From Atherinomorus stipes (taxonomy: Eukaryota > Chordata > Actinopteri > Atheriniformes > Atherinidae), in the NCBI GenBank assembly GCA_023101725.1, contig JALJCO010010564.1:124001-188000 (forward strand): DNA of 64,000 nucleotides, read 5' to 3'. Positions 10,961 through 21,445 of the stretch are shown here, piece after piece. Every line of letters begins with the position of its first letter. Position 1 is the first letter of the stretch. The notes under the pieces are model-generated. The model searched no databases, was not told the origin of the DNA, and was given only the letters and a program-made list of their open reading frames with translations. The translations under genes and the position numbers were made by a program.

Positions 10961-11884
10961 GCCTGCTGTCACTGTGTGCACGCAGTTATTTAGCAATATT
11001 TAGAGATCATTAGATTTTGTAACTAAAACTGACGCCTGTGACCTAAAATCTTCCCACTGAAGACACTCACTGCTGCAGCAGACTAATAACAGTCTTACAA
11101 ACCACTTTAGATTGTAAAGTGCACGTCTTGAACAGAGCAATGTGTACAATTCAACAGGATCATGTTGCCTCCCACAGCGAAGGATGATCCCATCAGTTCC
11201 ACACTGTGAGGTATATAGATAGTGAAATAGAATACAGAGAGCTGATATCAGCTTGCTACTTGCCACTGCTATCCTGATTTTTTGTATTAGGATAGCAAAA
11301 AGAAAAGATGTTTTATTCTATTTTATTCTTTTAGTTCCATTACAAAAGAATCGTATTTTATCCAGCTGGAATGTAAAAAGGTTAGAAGTTACATCAGTTT
11401 GCTGGGAATCTGTCTAATGGGACAAGACCTCCTTTTCCACATTTAGGACCGGATCTATTAAAGGTTTGCATGTATAAAAACGTGAGCTATCTCACTGCAC
11501 ACGCAAAAAAAATGTACAAAAAAATGTACAAACTGATCTACTAACAAAGGGTTCAGTCTTTCAACTTGCTTCATAGCACCTCTTATCCATTTACTACTTT
11601 TCTGCAATGAATATGCAATATGGGGCGTTTCCTGTGCGTGATGGGAGGAGAAAATATAAATATATTAATTTAGCACTCGCAAAGTGATTTATCAACCGTG
11701 AGACGCATTGCCTTGTTGGTTTTTTGCGTGAATATTTAGTACATCTGAAAAGCAGGTGCAACCTGGCAGCTCCAATGGCTTCAACTTCTGAGAGGGACGA
11801 TCCTGGACACACACAGATATGATTAAAAATAATGATACTGATACTGTTATAATCCCAGCCGTGAAATTTGGTCTCTACATTTCA
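10961..11884. other. Intronic sequence, no gene seen
   Basis: No coding potential is recognised. Around 11450-11720 there is text (GGATCTATTAAAGGTTTGCA, GATTTATCAACCGTGAGACG) resembling repeats with a 'TTTATAAA' motif; it is not assigned. Confidence 0.4.
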
Positions 11885-12341
11885 CAGGGTTCCCGCGGGG
11901 TCTTAAAAAGTCTTAAAAGTCTTAAATTTACAAATCTGCATTTAATACCTTAAAAAGTCCTTAAATTTGACATGTGTGGTCTTAAATTTCATATGTTAGG
12001 TCTTAAATTATCTTATGCTTCAACAGATTTTATATTAGCCAATCAGGAAGAGATCTGGGCGGGTCTTTGCATAGCCGTCACCCGTCTGCCTGAGTTTTGC
12101 ATGAACATATTTTTTACCTTTTGGAAGAAAATTTCAAACTGGGTACTAGTGATAAATATAGGTAATGATGGCCAAAAGTTGTTGTTCAATCTATCAATTT
12201 TGACAATATCTTTGTAAATGTAGAGGAATCTGTGTTTCTGCCAGTGTGTCCATGAAATGGGCTTTAAATTCTGTTCCAAGTGGTCTTAAAAAGGTCTTAA
12301 AAAGTCTTAAATTTAACTTGCCGAAACATGTAGGAACCCTG
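11885..12341. mobile_element. hAT-type MITE (CAGGGTTCC ends)
   Basis: A 457-bp non-coding element with CAGGGTTCCCGCGGGGTC at the left and GTAGGAACCCTG at the right. Its ends are rich in repeated GTCTTAAAAAGTCTTAAA. ATTTCA flanks both sides (11879-11884 and 12342-12347), so six bases of a target duplication can be seen. A fragment of the same family ends near 24998 (GCAAGAACCCTG). Confidence 0.75.
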
Positions 12342-12552
12342 ATTTCAGAGACCAGTGGGCTGCTTCTTAAAGCACCCAGGGAGCAGTTGGTGGGGGTTAA
12401 AAATCTGAGTGAGTTTCTATGCTTGATTGATATGCTGTAATATTGTCAGCAAACAGAGATGGAAATCCTTGTTTTTCATTTTCAATTTCAAATATCTTAT
12501 AGTGTAAAGTTCAGTCCAGTGAACTGCAATCAGGTTAGCATGTGATCTATAT

Positions 12553-12910
12553 CAGTGGTTCCCAAACTTTGTGATATAGGTCATCCTGTGGCTGTCCTCT
12601 TCATGTGAGGCTGGACACTGTCAGAATCTTCATAAATAAAGAGAATAAAGTGGATTTTGTATTCTTTTGTACTGTTCACATATTAGTATTATGTTAAAGC
12701 AACTCTTACCAATCTTGCATTTCAGAAAGCACAGCAAGATTATTTGAGTATAAACAGTCCCGCCTCACTCCAATGTGGAAGCAAAGGTCTGACAGGCAGG
12801 TTGCTCGGCCAATCCGAGGCGTGGGCCCCCTGCAAGGATTGGTTGAAGTTTTCATAGAAATCATACTGGGATGCCTATGGGGGTCATGAACCCCAGTTTG
12901 GAAACCACTG
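12553..12910. mobile_element. hAT-type MITE (CAGTGGTTCCCAAAC ends)
   Basis: A 358-bp element with inverted ends CAGTGGTTCCCAAACT and GTTTGGAAACCACTG. ATCTA occurs immediately outside both ends; the last three bases of a would-be 8-bp duplication differ (ATCTATAT against ATCTACAG). The right flank runs directly into the TA of the next Tc1-type MITE. No coding capacity. Confidence 0.75.
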
Positions 12911-12915
12911 ATCTA

Positions 12916-14217
12916 CAGTTGTGCTTAAAAGTTTACATACCCTTCCATAAAAGACAGAAAAAAATCAGCTGTAAGTGAAATAAGTTGAAATTGACAAAAG
13001 TAATATTAAATAAAAATTTTATGAACACCATGACATTGATTCTGAGTTGTGGTTCAACCGAAATATCAAAAACAAACAAGCAAAAATTTAAACAAATAAA
13101 CAAGCATGATGGGGTTCCTGAGCTAAAATATTGTTGAGCAACACTTTGAAGCAGTTGTTGCAATCAGGTGTTTTCTGTAACGTCCAATCAGACGTCTGCA
13201 CCTGTAGACAGGTATGTTGGTCCATGTTCATGAGAAAGGTGCTCTAATCTGTCTGGGACAGTTTTGTTTGTTTTTTAAAGGAGTGATGACATAGCAGTTA
13301 AAAACTAGTTTATGTTGTTGGCATTACTGCATATGTAAATACTCCAAAGAAAAAAACGGCATTTTTTACAGCGGAGTATTGTTTTGAAACGCCAGACCTC
13401 ACTTCCTCAGTAATACAGTTGGGTCCGGTGATGATATGGAGCTTTACCCGGAGACCACGTTGACTTCATTTTGATTGGCTACACCTTATTTGGCTATGAC
13501 CTTATTTGGAGAATCTAGGTCAAGCTGCGGTCGGAGTTTGCTAAAGGCTAACTGCTAGCAACATGGGCACTTCAGACAGTGTGAGCTACGTTTATCAGAC
13601 AAGACAGCATTTAGAAAATAAATAAACTTACAGATAATGACAAGGTTGTGGCCCCCTCCCTCAGTGTTGCTGCAGAAGTTTTCTTTTAAATCCATTTGTT
13701 TGAAAACCCAGACCTGACTGCACAGAAGTTACTACTAGCTCCATACACGAAGCTGAATCAGACAGGGAGGGGAGGGGGGGAGCGGACGGTGCATGAACCG
13801 TTAGGAGACAGGGGGGGGGCGCTGTTTACTTGATTGTGTGCTCTTATTGGAGCAATTAAATTACGTAGAATGATAGAACTACGTAGAATGATAGCCTGCT
13901 GTCTGATTCAACTGTTTCTGAGCAGAGAGACAAAGCTGACAGACCATAAACAGGAACTTTGATTCTCACTATGGACATTCACATGGCCTCATCAGTGCAC
14001 AACAGATCATATTATACACCCAAAACCCCAGAAAAGTGAAATTTGATGTCATGGCACCTTTAAAAATATAAAAAAAAAAAAATCAAAATCAATATTTTAT
14101 TTTACTAAATTATAATTTAATAATCTTTTATTTATTTATTTTTGTGTTATTTGAATTACTATTGTGAATTTAGCCTTTTCTTTCATAGGAGGGTATGTAA
14201 ACTTTCAAGCACAACTG
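12916..14217. mobile_element. Tc1/mariner MITE with 28-bp TIRs, containing a TTAA element
   Basis: The left TIR CAGTTGTGCTTAAAAGTTTA (continuing CATACCCT) and its inverse at the right end match over 28 bases with one difference. TA dinucleotides at 12914-12915 and 14218-14219 are the expected target duplication. The core contains the marker AACGTCCAATCAGACGTCTG (13180-13199). The same core recurs near 19580, 31034, 52080 (inverted) and, as an end fragment, 59615, so this is a multicopy family. It is interrupted by the TTAA-flanked element at 13275-14063. Confidence 0.85.
13275..14063. mobile_element. TTAA-flanked MITE nested in the Tc1-type MITE
   Basis: TTAA occurs at both borders (13275-13278 and 14060-14063). 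The inverted ends read AGGAGTGATGACAT and AGGTGCCATGACAT. The TTAA target suggests a piggyBac- or Kolobok-like source. It is non-coding. Confidence 0.7.
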
Positions 14218-14219
14218 TA

Positions 14220-15139
14220 CAACAATAGCTATAAAAATGCAAAAACAAATCAACTAAGCCTGTTAACTCAGGGTCTGTCATAATGTAAAAGTCATAACCC
14301 AGACATGTTAACCACAACCAGTTATCAAATGTTGTTAAATCTCCACTAAAAAACTCAAGTTTTCATGTTTGAAAACTTTAAAAACCACAAGCTGTTCTGA
14401 AATCATGGATTAAGATGTATTGTTGCCGATCTTTAATTTCTCATGAGATACAAATGCTAAATAATTTCTTCAAATAGCCCCTGACGTCAGGAACAGAATA
14501 CAATGATGTGCAGAATACAACATTCAGCGGTTTCACATCTTTTGGGAGCTCAGGTCAAAATCATTTTCTCTCTTTAATCAGGCAAGAAATCAGCTCTAAG
14601 AGGCAAAGCAAATCATTTAAGAAACATGTGAGCCCTCTTGAGAGTTTTCTGCTCTAATGTGAGGAACATAATGGGATGCTGACCTACAGTATGCAGCGTA
14701 ATTATTCATTCAAGCCCCAAAGACGAGCCAACGCTTGGCCAATTTGTAGTACAGTATGATAATGTGCACTGTGGGACTTCTTTTGCTTTCAGAGAAGATG
14801 AAACAACACCTACTGTACACTAGCAGTTTGCACTTCCTGCTAATCTCAGTTCATCAAGAAAACTCTGAAACTGTGATGCTAGCCTAAGCTTTGGCTGTAA
14901 GCTAATGACTGTTTAAGGAAATGTTTTGAGGTTTTGGAAACAGATTTGGCTGGTGATGTCCCACCAAGAGTCAGATGTGAACATCTAAGAACTGACATCC
15001 CATCTGTGTAGAACGGTCGCTTTGGGCTGAGAGTTAGCTGAGCAGGTTAGCTCACTCAGGTGAAAATGGCAGAATGCACATTTCTCACATTAAGGTTGAA
15101 CTCCATTATATGAATGTCAGTGGATAACTACCGTTTGCT
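14220..15139. other. Intronic sequence, no gene seen
   Basis: No domain, exon signature or recognisable repeat is seen. Confidence 0.45.
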
Positions 15140-15265
15140 AGTACGTGACGTCCTGGATGGAAAACTTACATAGTGCAGTTTCCTTGTAACGCCGCTGGGC
15201 AGTACCGTCTGGAAAATGCACATAATGAATGTTGGCGTGACATCAAAACGAGTCAGAGTACGACG
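15140..15265. mobile_element. Fragment of the TTAA MITE family of 26561
   Basis: CTTACATAGTGCAGTTTCC, AAAATGCACATAATGAATGT and GACATCAAAACGAGTCAGA match the right half of the element at 26561-27036 in the same order. Both ends are missing. Confidence 0.65.
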
Positions 15266-15271
15266 CACGTA

Positions 15272-15569
15272 CAGATGCGGGCATGAAAAAGTTCCGCCTT
15301 TTTCTGCCAGAAGTGCTGCAGTAATAGTGCACCATTACTGCACTATCACTGGCTGAACGATTTGTCCCGCGAAAACGTCATCACGCACGGTGTCCAAACG
15401 TGGCGTGTGGAAACGTCCTTGTTCCGGGCGTTTATTTATGCTCTGAAATCGTTTCCCCTCGGCACACAGGTGTTTCTCTGTGTGATTGAATTAGCAGACT
15501 AGTCACTGGTAAGTGGCTGGTAAGTGGCTGACAGTCGGCAGAAAGGGGAACTTTTTCATGCCGCATCTG
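15272..15569. mobile_element. TA-flanked MITE with about 32-bp TIRs
   Basis: The left end is CAGATGCGGGCATGAAAAAG; the right end inverted is CAGATGCGGCATGAAAAAGT. The pairing continues through the TTC..CCTTTCTGCC text with small gaps. TA lies at 15270-15271 and 15570-15571. This is a 298-bp non-coding element, likely Tc1/mariner-type. Confidence 0.7.
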
Positions 15570-15571
15570 TA

Positions 15572-16448
15572 ACAATGCGGCAGGCGTAGGGTTTGACGCC
15601 TCCTAGACGCGCGTCGGCCTTTGACTTTGCATGTAAGCCTGACACCCTTGATGCCCAAATCGCGCTTGGTCTGAGCACGCCGTGAGGAAAATCATCTCTA
15701 CTAATTCTTTCATCCATGGAAAGAGTGAGACAGAATGCCAAAGTTTGCTGATACTCAAGCATCTCACCCGAATTTCATGAGAATTTAAATGTAACTGACG
15801 CAACTGATCTGGGGATTAAAACCCACCACTCCATCAACTGGATCATTTAGTTTAAAAGTTTAATACAAGCAGAAAAAAAAATACTGTTGGTGAGAAAAAT
15901 ACTCAGAAATTCCTTCAGCGAGCCGGTGGAAAATCTGACTTTGACACGATGTCAGAATAAACTCTCAGGAGAAGACATCTTGTTCTAGAAACCAGTACAT
16001 GTGCTGCACGATGTTATTGAAGAAAAATGTAAGAACCCAATAGTTATGTGTTCTGGCTCCTTCTGCAGTAAAATGTAACAAAATACATCTTTCTTTTATA
16101 CAGTGTGTATATCTCATTAATTCAGAATGTTATCATTGACGGTGAGTAAACATAATGTTGGGTTATTATAGATCAAGTGAGATGTTGTTGCTTCAGTTCC
16201 ACATGAAAAAGAGTGAAAGTTGTTCACAGACCCATCAAACCCATTTTTAGTTTTCTTTTCTCTTCCTCTTTAAGCAAATTAAAGTGAGAAAATGACGAGG
16301 TGTTTGACCTACTTTCAGCAGATGCTCTGTTCTCCAGTCAATTTATGCAATTTAACTTAGAGATGTTTTCTGCTAATGGTGCCCTGAACACACCTTCGTT
16401 CTACCTCAGATAGACAAAAACAGATCTTCACAGGCTCCACTCATTATT
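15572..16448. other. Intronic sequence, no gene seen
   Basis: A minus-strand reading frame at 15803-15556 of about 66 codons has no recognisable domain. The rest is AT-rich and featureless. Confidence 0.4.
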
Positions 16449-16684
16449 ACCTCCGCCAAGGAGGTTATGTTTTCAGTAGCGTTGGTTTGTCTGTCTGTCT
16501 GTCAGCAACTTTACGGAAAAAGTTCTGGACGGATTGAGCTGAATTTTTCATCAGCCGTGTGTCTCAGCCCAAGGACAAACCCATTAAATTTTGATGGTGA
16601 TCCGGATCACCTTCTGGATCCAGGAATGTTTTGAAGGATTCTTTATCACTGTGAGGTCGGCCACGTTGGATAGGCTGTTGATGA

Positions 16685-17716
16685 GGCGTGAACGTGGCAT
16701 GGTTGTTGGTGCCAGACGGGCTGGTCAGAGTATTTCAAAAACTGCTGATCTACTGGGATTTTCCACACAACCGTCTCTAGGGTTTACAGAGAATGGTCCT
16801 AAAAAGGGAAAATATTCAGTGAGCAGCAGTTCTGTGGGCACAAATGCCTTGTTGATGCCAGAGGTCAGAGGAGAATGGCCAGACTGGTTCCAGCTGATAG
16901 AAAGGCAACAGTAATAAAAAAATAAACACTAGTTACAACCAAAGTATGCAGAAGAGCATCTCTGAATGCACAACACATCCAACCTGGAAGCAGATGAGCT
17001 ACAGCAGCAGAAGACCACAGCGGGTGCCACTCCTGTCAGCTAAGAACAGGAAACTGAGGCTACAATTCACACAGACTCACCAACATTGGACAATAGAAGA
17101 TGGAGAAATGTTGCCTTGTCTGATGAGTCTCCATTTCTGCTGCAAAATTCAGATGTAGGCTCAGAATTTGGTATCAACAACATGAAAGCATGGATCCATC
17201 CTGCCTTGTTTCAACGGATCAGGTTGGTGGTGGTGGTGTAATGGTGTGGGAGAGATTTTCTTGGCCCACTTTGGGCCCCTTAGTACCAACGTGGCAGTTT
17301 AACCACCACAGCGTACCTGAGTATTGTTGCTGACCATGTCCATCCCTTTATGACCACAGTGTAGCATCCTCTGATGCTGCTTCCAGCAGGATAACGCGCC
17401 ATGTCATAAAGCGGGAATCATCTCAGACTGGTTTTTTGAACATGACCATGAGTTCATTGTACTCAAATGGCCTCCACAGTCACCAGATCGGAGCAGCTTT
17501 GGATGTGGTGGAACTGGAGATTCTCATCATGGATGTGCAACCGACAAATCTGCAGCAACTGTGTGATGCTGTCATGTCAATATGGAGCAAAATCTCTGAG
17601 GAATGTTTACAGAACCTTGTTGAATCTATGCCACCAAGGATTAAAGCAGTTCTGAAGGCAAAAGGGTCCAACCCGGTACTAGCAAGGTGTGCCTAATAAA
17701 GTGGCCGGTGAGTGTA
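16685..17716 (+). pseudogene. Tc1-type transposon with decayed transposase
   Basis: Plus-strand remnant of a second fish Tc1 family. DNA-level homology is nearly continuous from GAACGTGGCATGGTTGTTGG (N-terminal region) through CAGGATAACGCGCCATGTC (the QDNAPCH region with the second Asp) to the right terminus, where TAATAAAGTGGCCGGTGAG ends in the TIR at 17716. The frame is broken many times: stops follow the 107-residue stretch at 16591-16914, and further pieces lie at 16946-17158 and 17436-17696. The left TIR is absent. The inverted repeat copy at 63.8 kb preserves the uninterrupted TA site at the right border. Confidence 0.8.
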
Positions 17717-17935
17717 TTTCTGTGTTTATAGACCACACCAGCATTCACCTGAACCACCAGGAATTCCTCACCTGGAAGCCTGTCGTTTGTTGCTTTACTG
17801 TGCTGTTGTGATTAAGAGTGACCAGTATAGGCAGTTAACCGTACAAGCGAGTCCTGTCCGTTCTGACGGACACCCCATGGTGAACATCAAACCTCTTTAC
17901 CAACGCCTAAACAGTCTTACATCAACATCACCCAA

Positions 17936-18428
17936 AAGCCCTGTTTCCACCAGTGGGTCTGGGTCGGGTCGGGCCATATCAGTCCACGTTTTGTTGCGTC
18001 TCCACAGAAAAAAACTGGGACGGGTACGCTTATATCTGACTCGACCTGGCCTATTTATTTAGTACCCTTTGGTAGGGGTACTGATCTAACCGATCCAAAC
18101 CAAAGAGGTGGAGCTACACAGCAACCTGTTGATTCCCTGAAAAATCCGTCACTTCCCGCACGACCCGGCGTAAAAACAAAGCCAAACAACAAACATGACC
18201 CCTTTGTTTCTGTCATGTGTGGTGTGGCGCTTTGGTTAAAAAGCGCTGCACGGCGATGATGTCACGTGATCATGTAGCAGCGCAATCCGGTTAATTACTC
18301 CGCCTCCAGGTAAGGGGACAGTTTGCTGTGGGGGCGCAACATGAAATCAACACATCCGTACCAAAACCCAACTGATCCGGCCTGGCCCAAAGCGACCCAA
18401 CACAGACCCGCGGGTGGAAACGGGGCTT
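17936..18428. mobile_element. TIR element with GTTTCCACC ends
   Basis: A 493-bp insert with ends AAGCCCTGTTTCCACCAGTG and, inverted, AAGCCCCGTTTCCACCCGCG; 23 of 26 terminal bases agree. The orthologous position in the inverted repeat copy at about 63.6 kb lacks it. The GGTCGGGTCGGG-like subterminal text is typical of PIF/Harbinger-type fish MITEs, but the target duplication is not clear. Confidence 0.7.
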
Positions 18429-18645
18429 AATAGGCCACATTTTGGAATTGTTTCATATAACTCCATACAAATGGCCCGAGTGTTTGGTAAAAAATTACAA
18501 AAAAGGATCTCAATGAGTTCTAGAATGTTTCCAAAGTTGATCCGGATCCAGAGAAAATTCCGGATACTATGATCCAGAACACACAAAAATAAGGGAGTAA
18601 AGCTGCTTGGTGGAGGTCTGCGTTCTCCGAGTGCTTTTCTAGTTT

Positions 18646-19239
18646 CTCATGAGTTTAAACATGCTTCTCAACAGGTTTGTTCCTCATTTACTTTCTGCTG
18701 AACGATTAAAGCCAGAATTAAAAAAGGGGGTGACCTCAGCTACCATCAGAGAATCGGAAACTTGGTCTTTTAAGTGCTTTGAGTGTGTTTGTTCCTGCAC
18801 AGATGGCGTTAATGCTTGCATGCATAGCTGCAGCCGGTGCTGCGCATCATGAACTCCCTGGTCAGCATCACGAAGAGGGAACTGCCTCTAGCTGCTGTGG
18901 TCTGCCTCTCACCAGAGCATCACAGTGCCCACTGTTACTACAGTCATTGATCAAAATTCCTCCTGTCTGTCGGCTGCTTGGCTCTGTTAACGCCACACAC
19001 ACACGGAGCAGATGATTAGAGCATTTTGACTGTGCAACATGCTACTGGATTATGTGGCATCATGTGGAATAAATGAAGAGTTGAAGTCCCATGAAATCAG
19101 ATTTGATGTTTCCATGTAAATCAGGGGTGTCCAGCTGTGCTGGTGCAAGGAGGCGTGGAAAACTGTCAGGACAGCGGCTCTTGAGGACCGAATTTGGACA
19201 CCATTAATGTAAATAATAACATAATAACAATTTTGTTAA
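18646..19239. other. Intronic sequence with a short hAT remnant
   Basis: No gene. Positions 19127-19192 look like a collapsed MITE: CAGGGGTGTCCAGCTGTGCT at the left and GAATTTGGACACC at the right, the same ends as the element at 43029-43717. Confidence 0.45.
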
Positions 19240-19272
<33 letters not shown>

Positions 19273-19329
19273 TATATGTATACACATATATATATGTATA
19301 CACATATATATATGCTATATCTGTATCTA

Positions 19330-19420
<91 letters not shown>

Positions 19421-19448
19421 ATCTATATCTATATATATATATATATAT
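19240..19448. repeat. Compound TA / TCTA microsatellite
   Basis: (TA)n, then TATACACA-type repeats, then about 25 units of TCTA, then (TA)n again. Long apparent reading frames across it (repeated IYLS) are artefacts of the 4-bp period. Confidence 0.95.
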
Positions 19449-19825
19449 CTTTCTTTATTTTTTGTTTTACAAAATTGTGATATTGATTTTGAATTGTGGT
19501 TCAACAGAAATAAAAACAAAAAACTAAAAATTTAAACAAGTAATCACTTAAACAGTCACTGCGATCAGGTGTTTTCCGTAACGTCCAATCAGACGTCTGT
19601 ATCTGTTGACAGGTATGTTGGTCCATGTTCATGGGAAAGATGCTCTAATGTGTCTCGGACAGTTTTACTTTTTTCATTTAAAAAAAAAAGATTTTTAAAA
19701 CCACAATTAAAAATCAATGTTTTATTTTACCAAACTACTGTTTAGAACATTTTTATCTTTTTTTTTTTTTAAGTTAATTTAAATTGCTATTGTGAATTTA
19801 GCCTTTTCTTTAATGGGGGGTAATT
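19449..19825. mobile_element. Tc1-type MITE, copy 2 (left end lost)
   Basis: It carries the family marker AACGTCCAATCAGACGTCTG (19580-19599) and TGTGAATTTAGCCTTTTCTT near the right end, followed by GGGGGGTAATTATTT in place of the usual AGGGTATGTAAACTTT. The left end is replaced by the microsatellite. Confidence 0.7.
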
Positions 19826-20640
19826 ATTTATATTGTTCACATCACTATAATATGATATTGTGCTAAACTCCATGATGAACCACTCATAATGTTCTGTGAA
19901 GCTCCAGTTTTAGCATGGTGTTTTGCGTCTGGGCTGGAAATGACAATATTGTGTTGGAGAAGGTGGAGTGGAGGGGTCTTCTTAGACCAAATTATCTTTA
20001 AAGACTGACACCTGAAACAATCAGGACTGAGACGTCGACACCACCGTGACTTTGGGGAGGAAATTCCATAGTAATTTTCATGAGTGAAGCGAACATACTT
20101 TTCGTGGGAGGCAGAGATGGTCGTATCCATGCGCAGCGACATGTCCGACTCGTCATGCTGCAGACAGACTGGTCTTGGGGATAAGGTTGTAAATGTGTGC
20201 GTGTAGCAGATGGGCTCACTAATATTTTCTCTCTTATTTTTCTTATAACTCTGCTCCATGCTGGAGGCCAGAGTGTTTTCTCATATCACCAGTGCCTCCA
20301 TGGTCCTCTCAGATTCTAAATCAGATTTGAAAAATGTCACAAATCATGTGGAGCGGCGTGTGACTCTGGACTACCTGCTCTGTATTGTCTGCAGCCTGGT
20401 TGTCTGTGAGCCAGTGCTTTCTCAGCGGTGTAGGTTAATATGCTGGCGTGCTGTGGATGCTATGAGAGTGTATTCAGAGGTTAATGTACGCTGATGGGAG
20501 AAATGGAGCTTTACCTTACGACATCGTAAACACTCAGTACTGATCAAAGAGCATCTGCTGTAGTTGATATGAAGAACTTATTTACAGTGATGTAACTTTT
20601 GGTTTGGTGATGAAATCTTATGTTTTTGAGTTAAATCAAC
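19826..20640. other. Intronic sequence, no gene seen
   Basis: A 140-codon minus-strand frame (20259-19837) and a 78-codon plus-strand frame (20258-20494) have no recognisable domain and no splice context. They are not supported as genes. Confidence 0.4.
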
Positions 20641-21257
20641 TTAAAGGATAAGTTTCTTTTTTTTCAACCTGAACCTTATTTCTAAGAGTATATACGTGCA
20701 TTTACTCACCGGTAAAGTTTCTGTATGACTTTGAATGCTTGGGAAGATACAACGTTGAGTCGCTTTTTGGTGAACGTCCAGTATCATGGCAGAGACGGGG
20801 GCCAGACATTATCTGCAGTAAAACTCTTGATTTTCGCCAATACTTTAAGTTGAATGAAGGAACGAACGAGTACTATTGTCCTGTGAGTCCCGATTTAGCT
20901 TTCCGTTAGTTATCAGGGTGTACTACACACATTTTTCGGGGCCGCGCGTTCACGATGCGCACTTCCATAGTGCAGCTGAGACGAGCAGCTCGCTGCCCAG
21001 ACGATAACAAAAACACAATTTGCAAAACTCTGAACTCACAGGACATAGTACTCATTCATTCATTCATTCTACTTAAAGCATTGATGAAATCAAGGAGTTT
21101 TGCTGCAGATAATGTCTGATATGATGGCTGCCGCGTCTCCGCCATGATACTGGACGTTCACCGAAAAGCGACTCAACGTTATATCTTCCCAAGGACTCAA
21201 AGTGATGCAGAAACTTTACCGGTGAGTAAATGCACGTATAAGAAACTTATCCGTTAA
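20641..21257. mobile_element. TTAA-flanked palindromic MITE
   Basis: The left arm 20641-20840 and right arm 21090-21257 are inverted copies (TTAAAGGATAAGTTTCTT against TTAACGGATAAGTTTCTT inverted, then GTGCATTTACTCACCGGTAA in both). The TTAA borders suggest a piggyBac/Kolobok-like source. An arm fragment also occurs at 38556-38640. It has no coding capacity. Confidence 0.75.
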
Positions 21258-21445
21258 GTAGAATAAACAAACCAATGAGTACTATTGTCCTGTGAGTTCA
21301 GAGTTTCACAAATTGTGTTTTTGTTAATGTCTAGGTAACGAACTGCTCTTCTCAGCTGTACTATGGAAGTGTGCATCGTGAACGCGCGGCCCCGAAAAAT
21401 GTGTAGAACACCCTGATAACTAACGGAAAGCTAAATCTGGACTCC
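21258..21445. repeat. Inverted copy of the spacer of the preceding palindrome
   Basis: Positions 21275-21445 are the reverse complement of about 20870-21060 (shared GAGTACTATTGTCCTGTGAG, CACAATTTG/CAAATTGTG, GGCCGCGCGTTCACGATGCG). Together with the palindromic element the order is A-B-A'-B', with A' and B' inverted. Confidence 0.75.

Larger units (their letters stand above)
16449..18645. mobile_element. Composite repeat (CCTCCRCCAAG family) with two insertions
   Basis: A widespread fish repeat beginning ACCTCCGCCAAGGAGGTTAT (16449) and ending near GCTTGGTGGAGGTCTGCG (from about 18605). The right half (17717-18645) has an inverted, less interrupted copy at 63405-63860. That comparison shows that a Tc1 element (about 16685-17716) and a TIR element (17936-18428) entered this copy. 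The ends do not form simple TIRs, so the borders and class are uncertain. Confidence 0.55.

Noticed and set aside
19194..19535. Long frames of repeated IYLS
   Set aside because: Translation of a TCTA/TA microsatellite; the same artefact occurs at 31059-31324 and 34076-34371.
19837..20259. 140-codon minus-strand frame
   Set aside because: No recognisable domain or exon signals.
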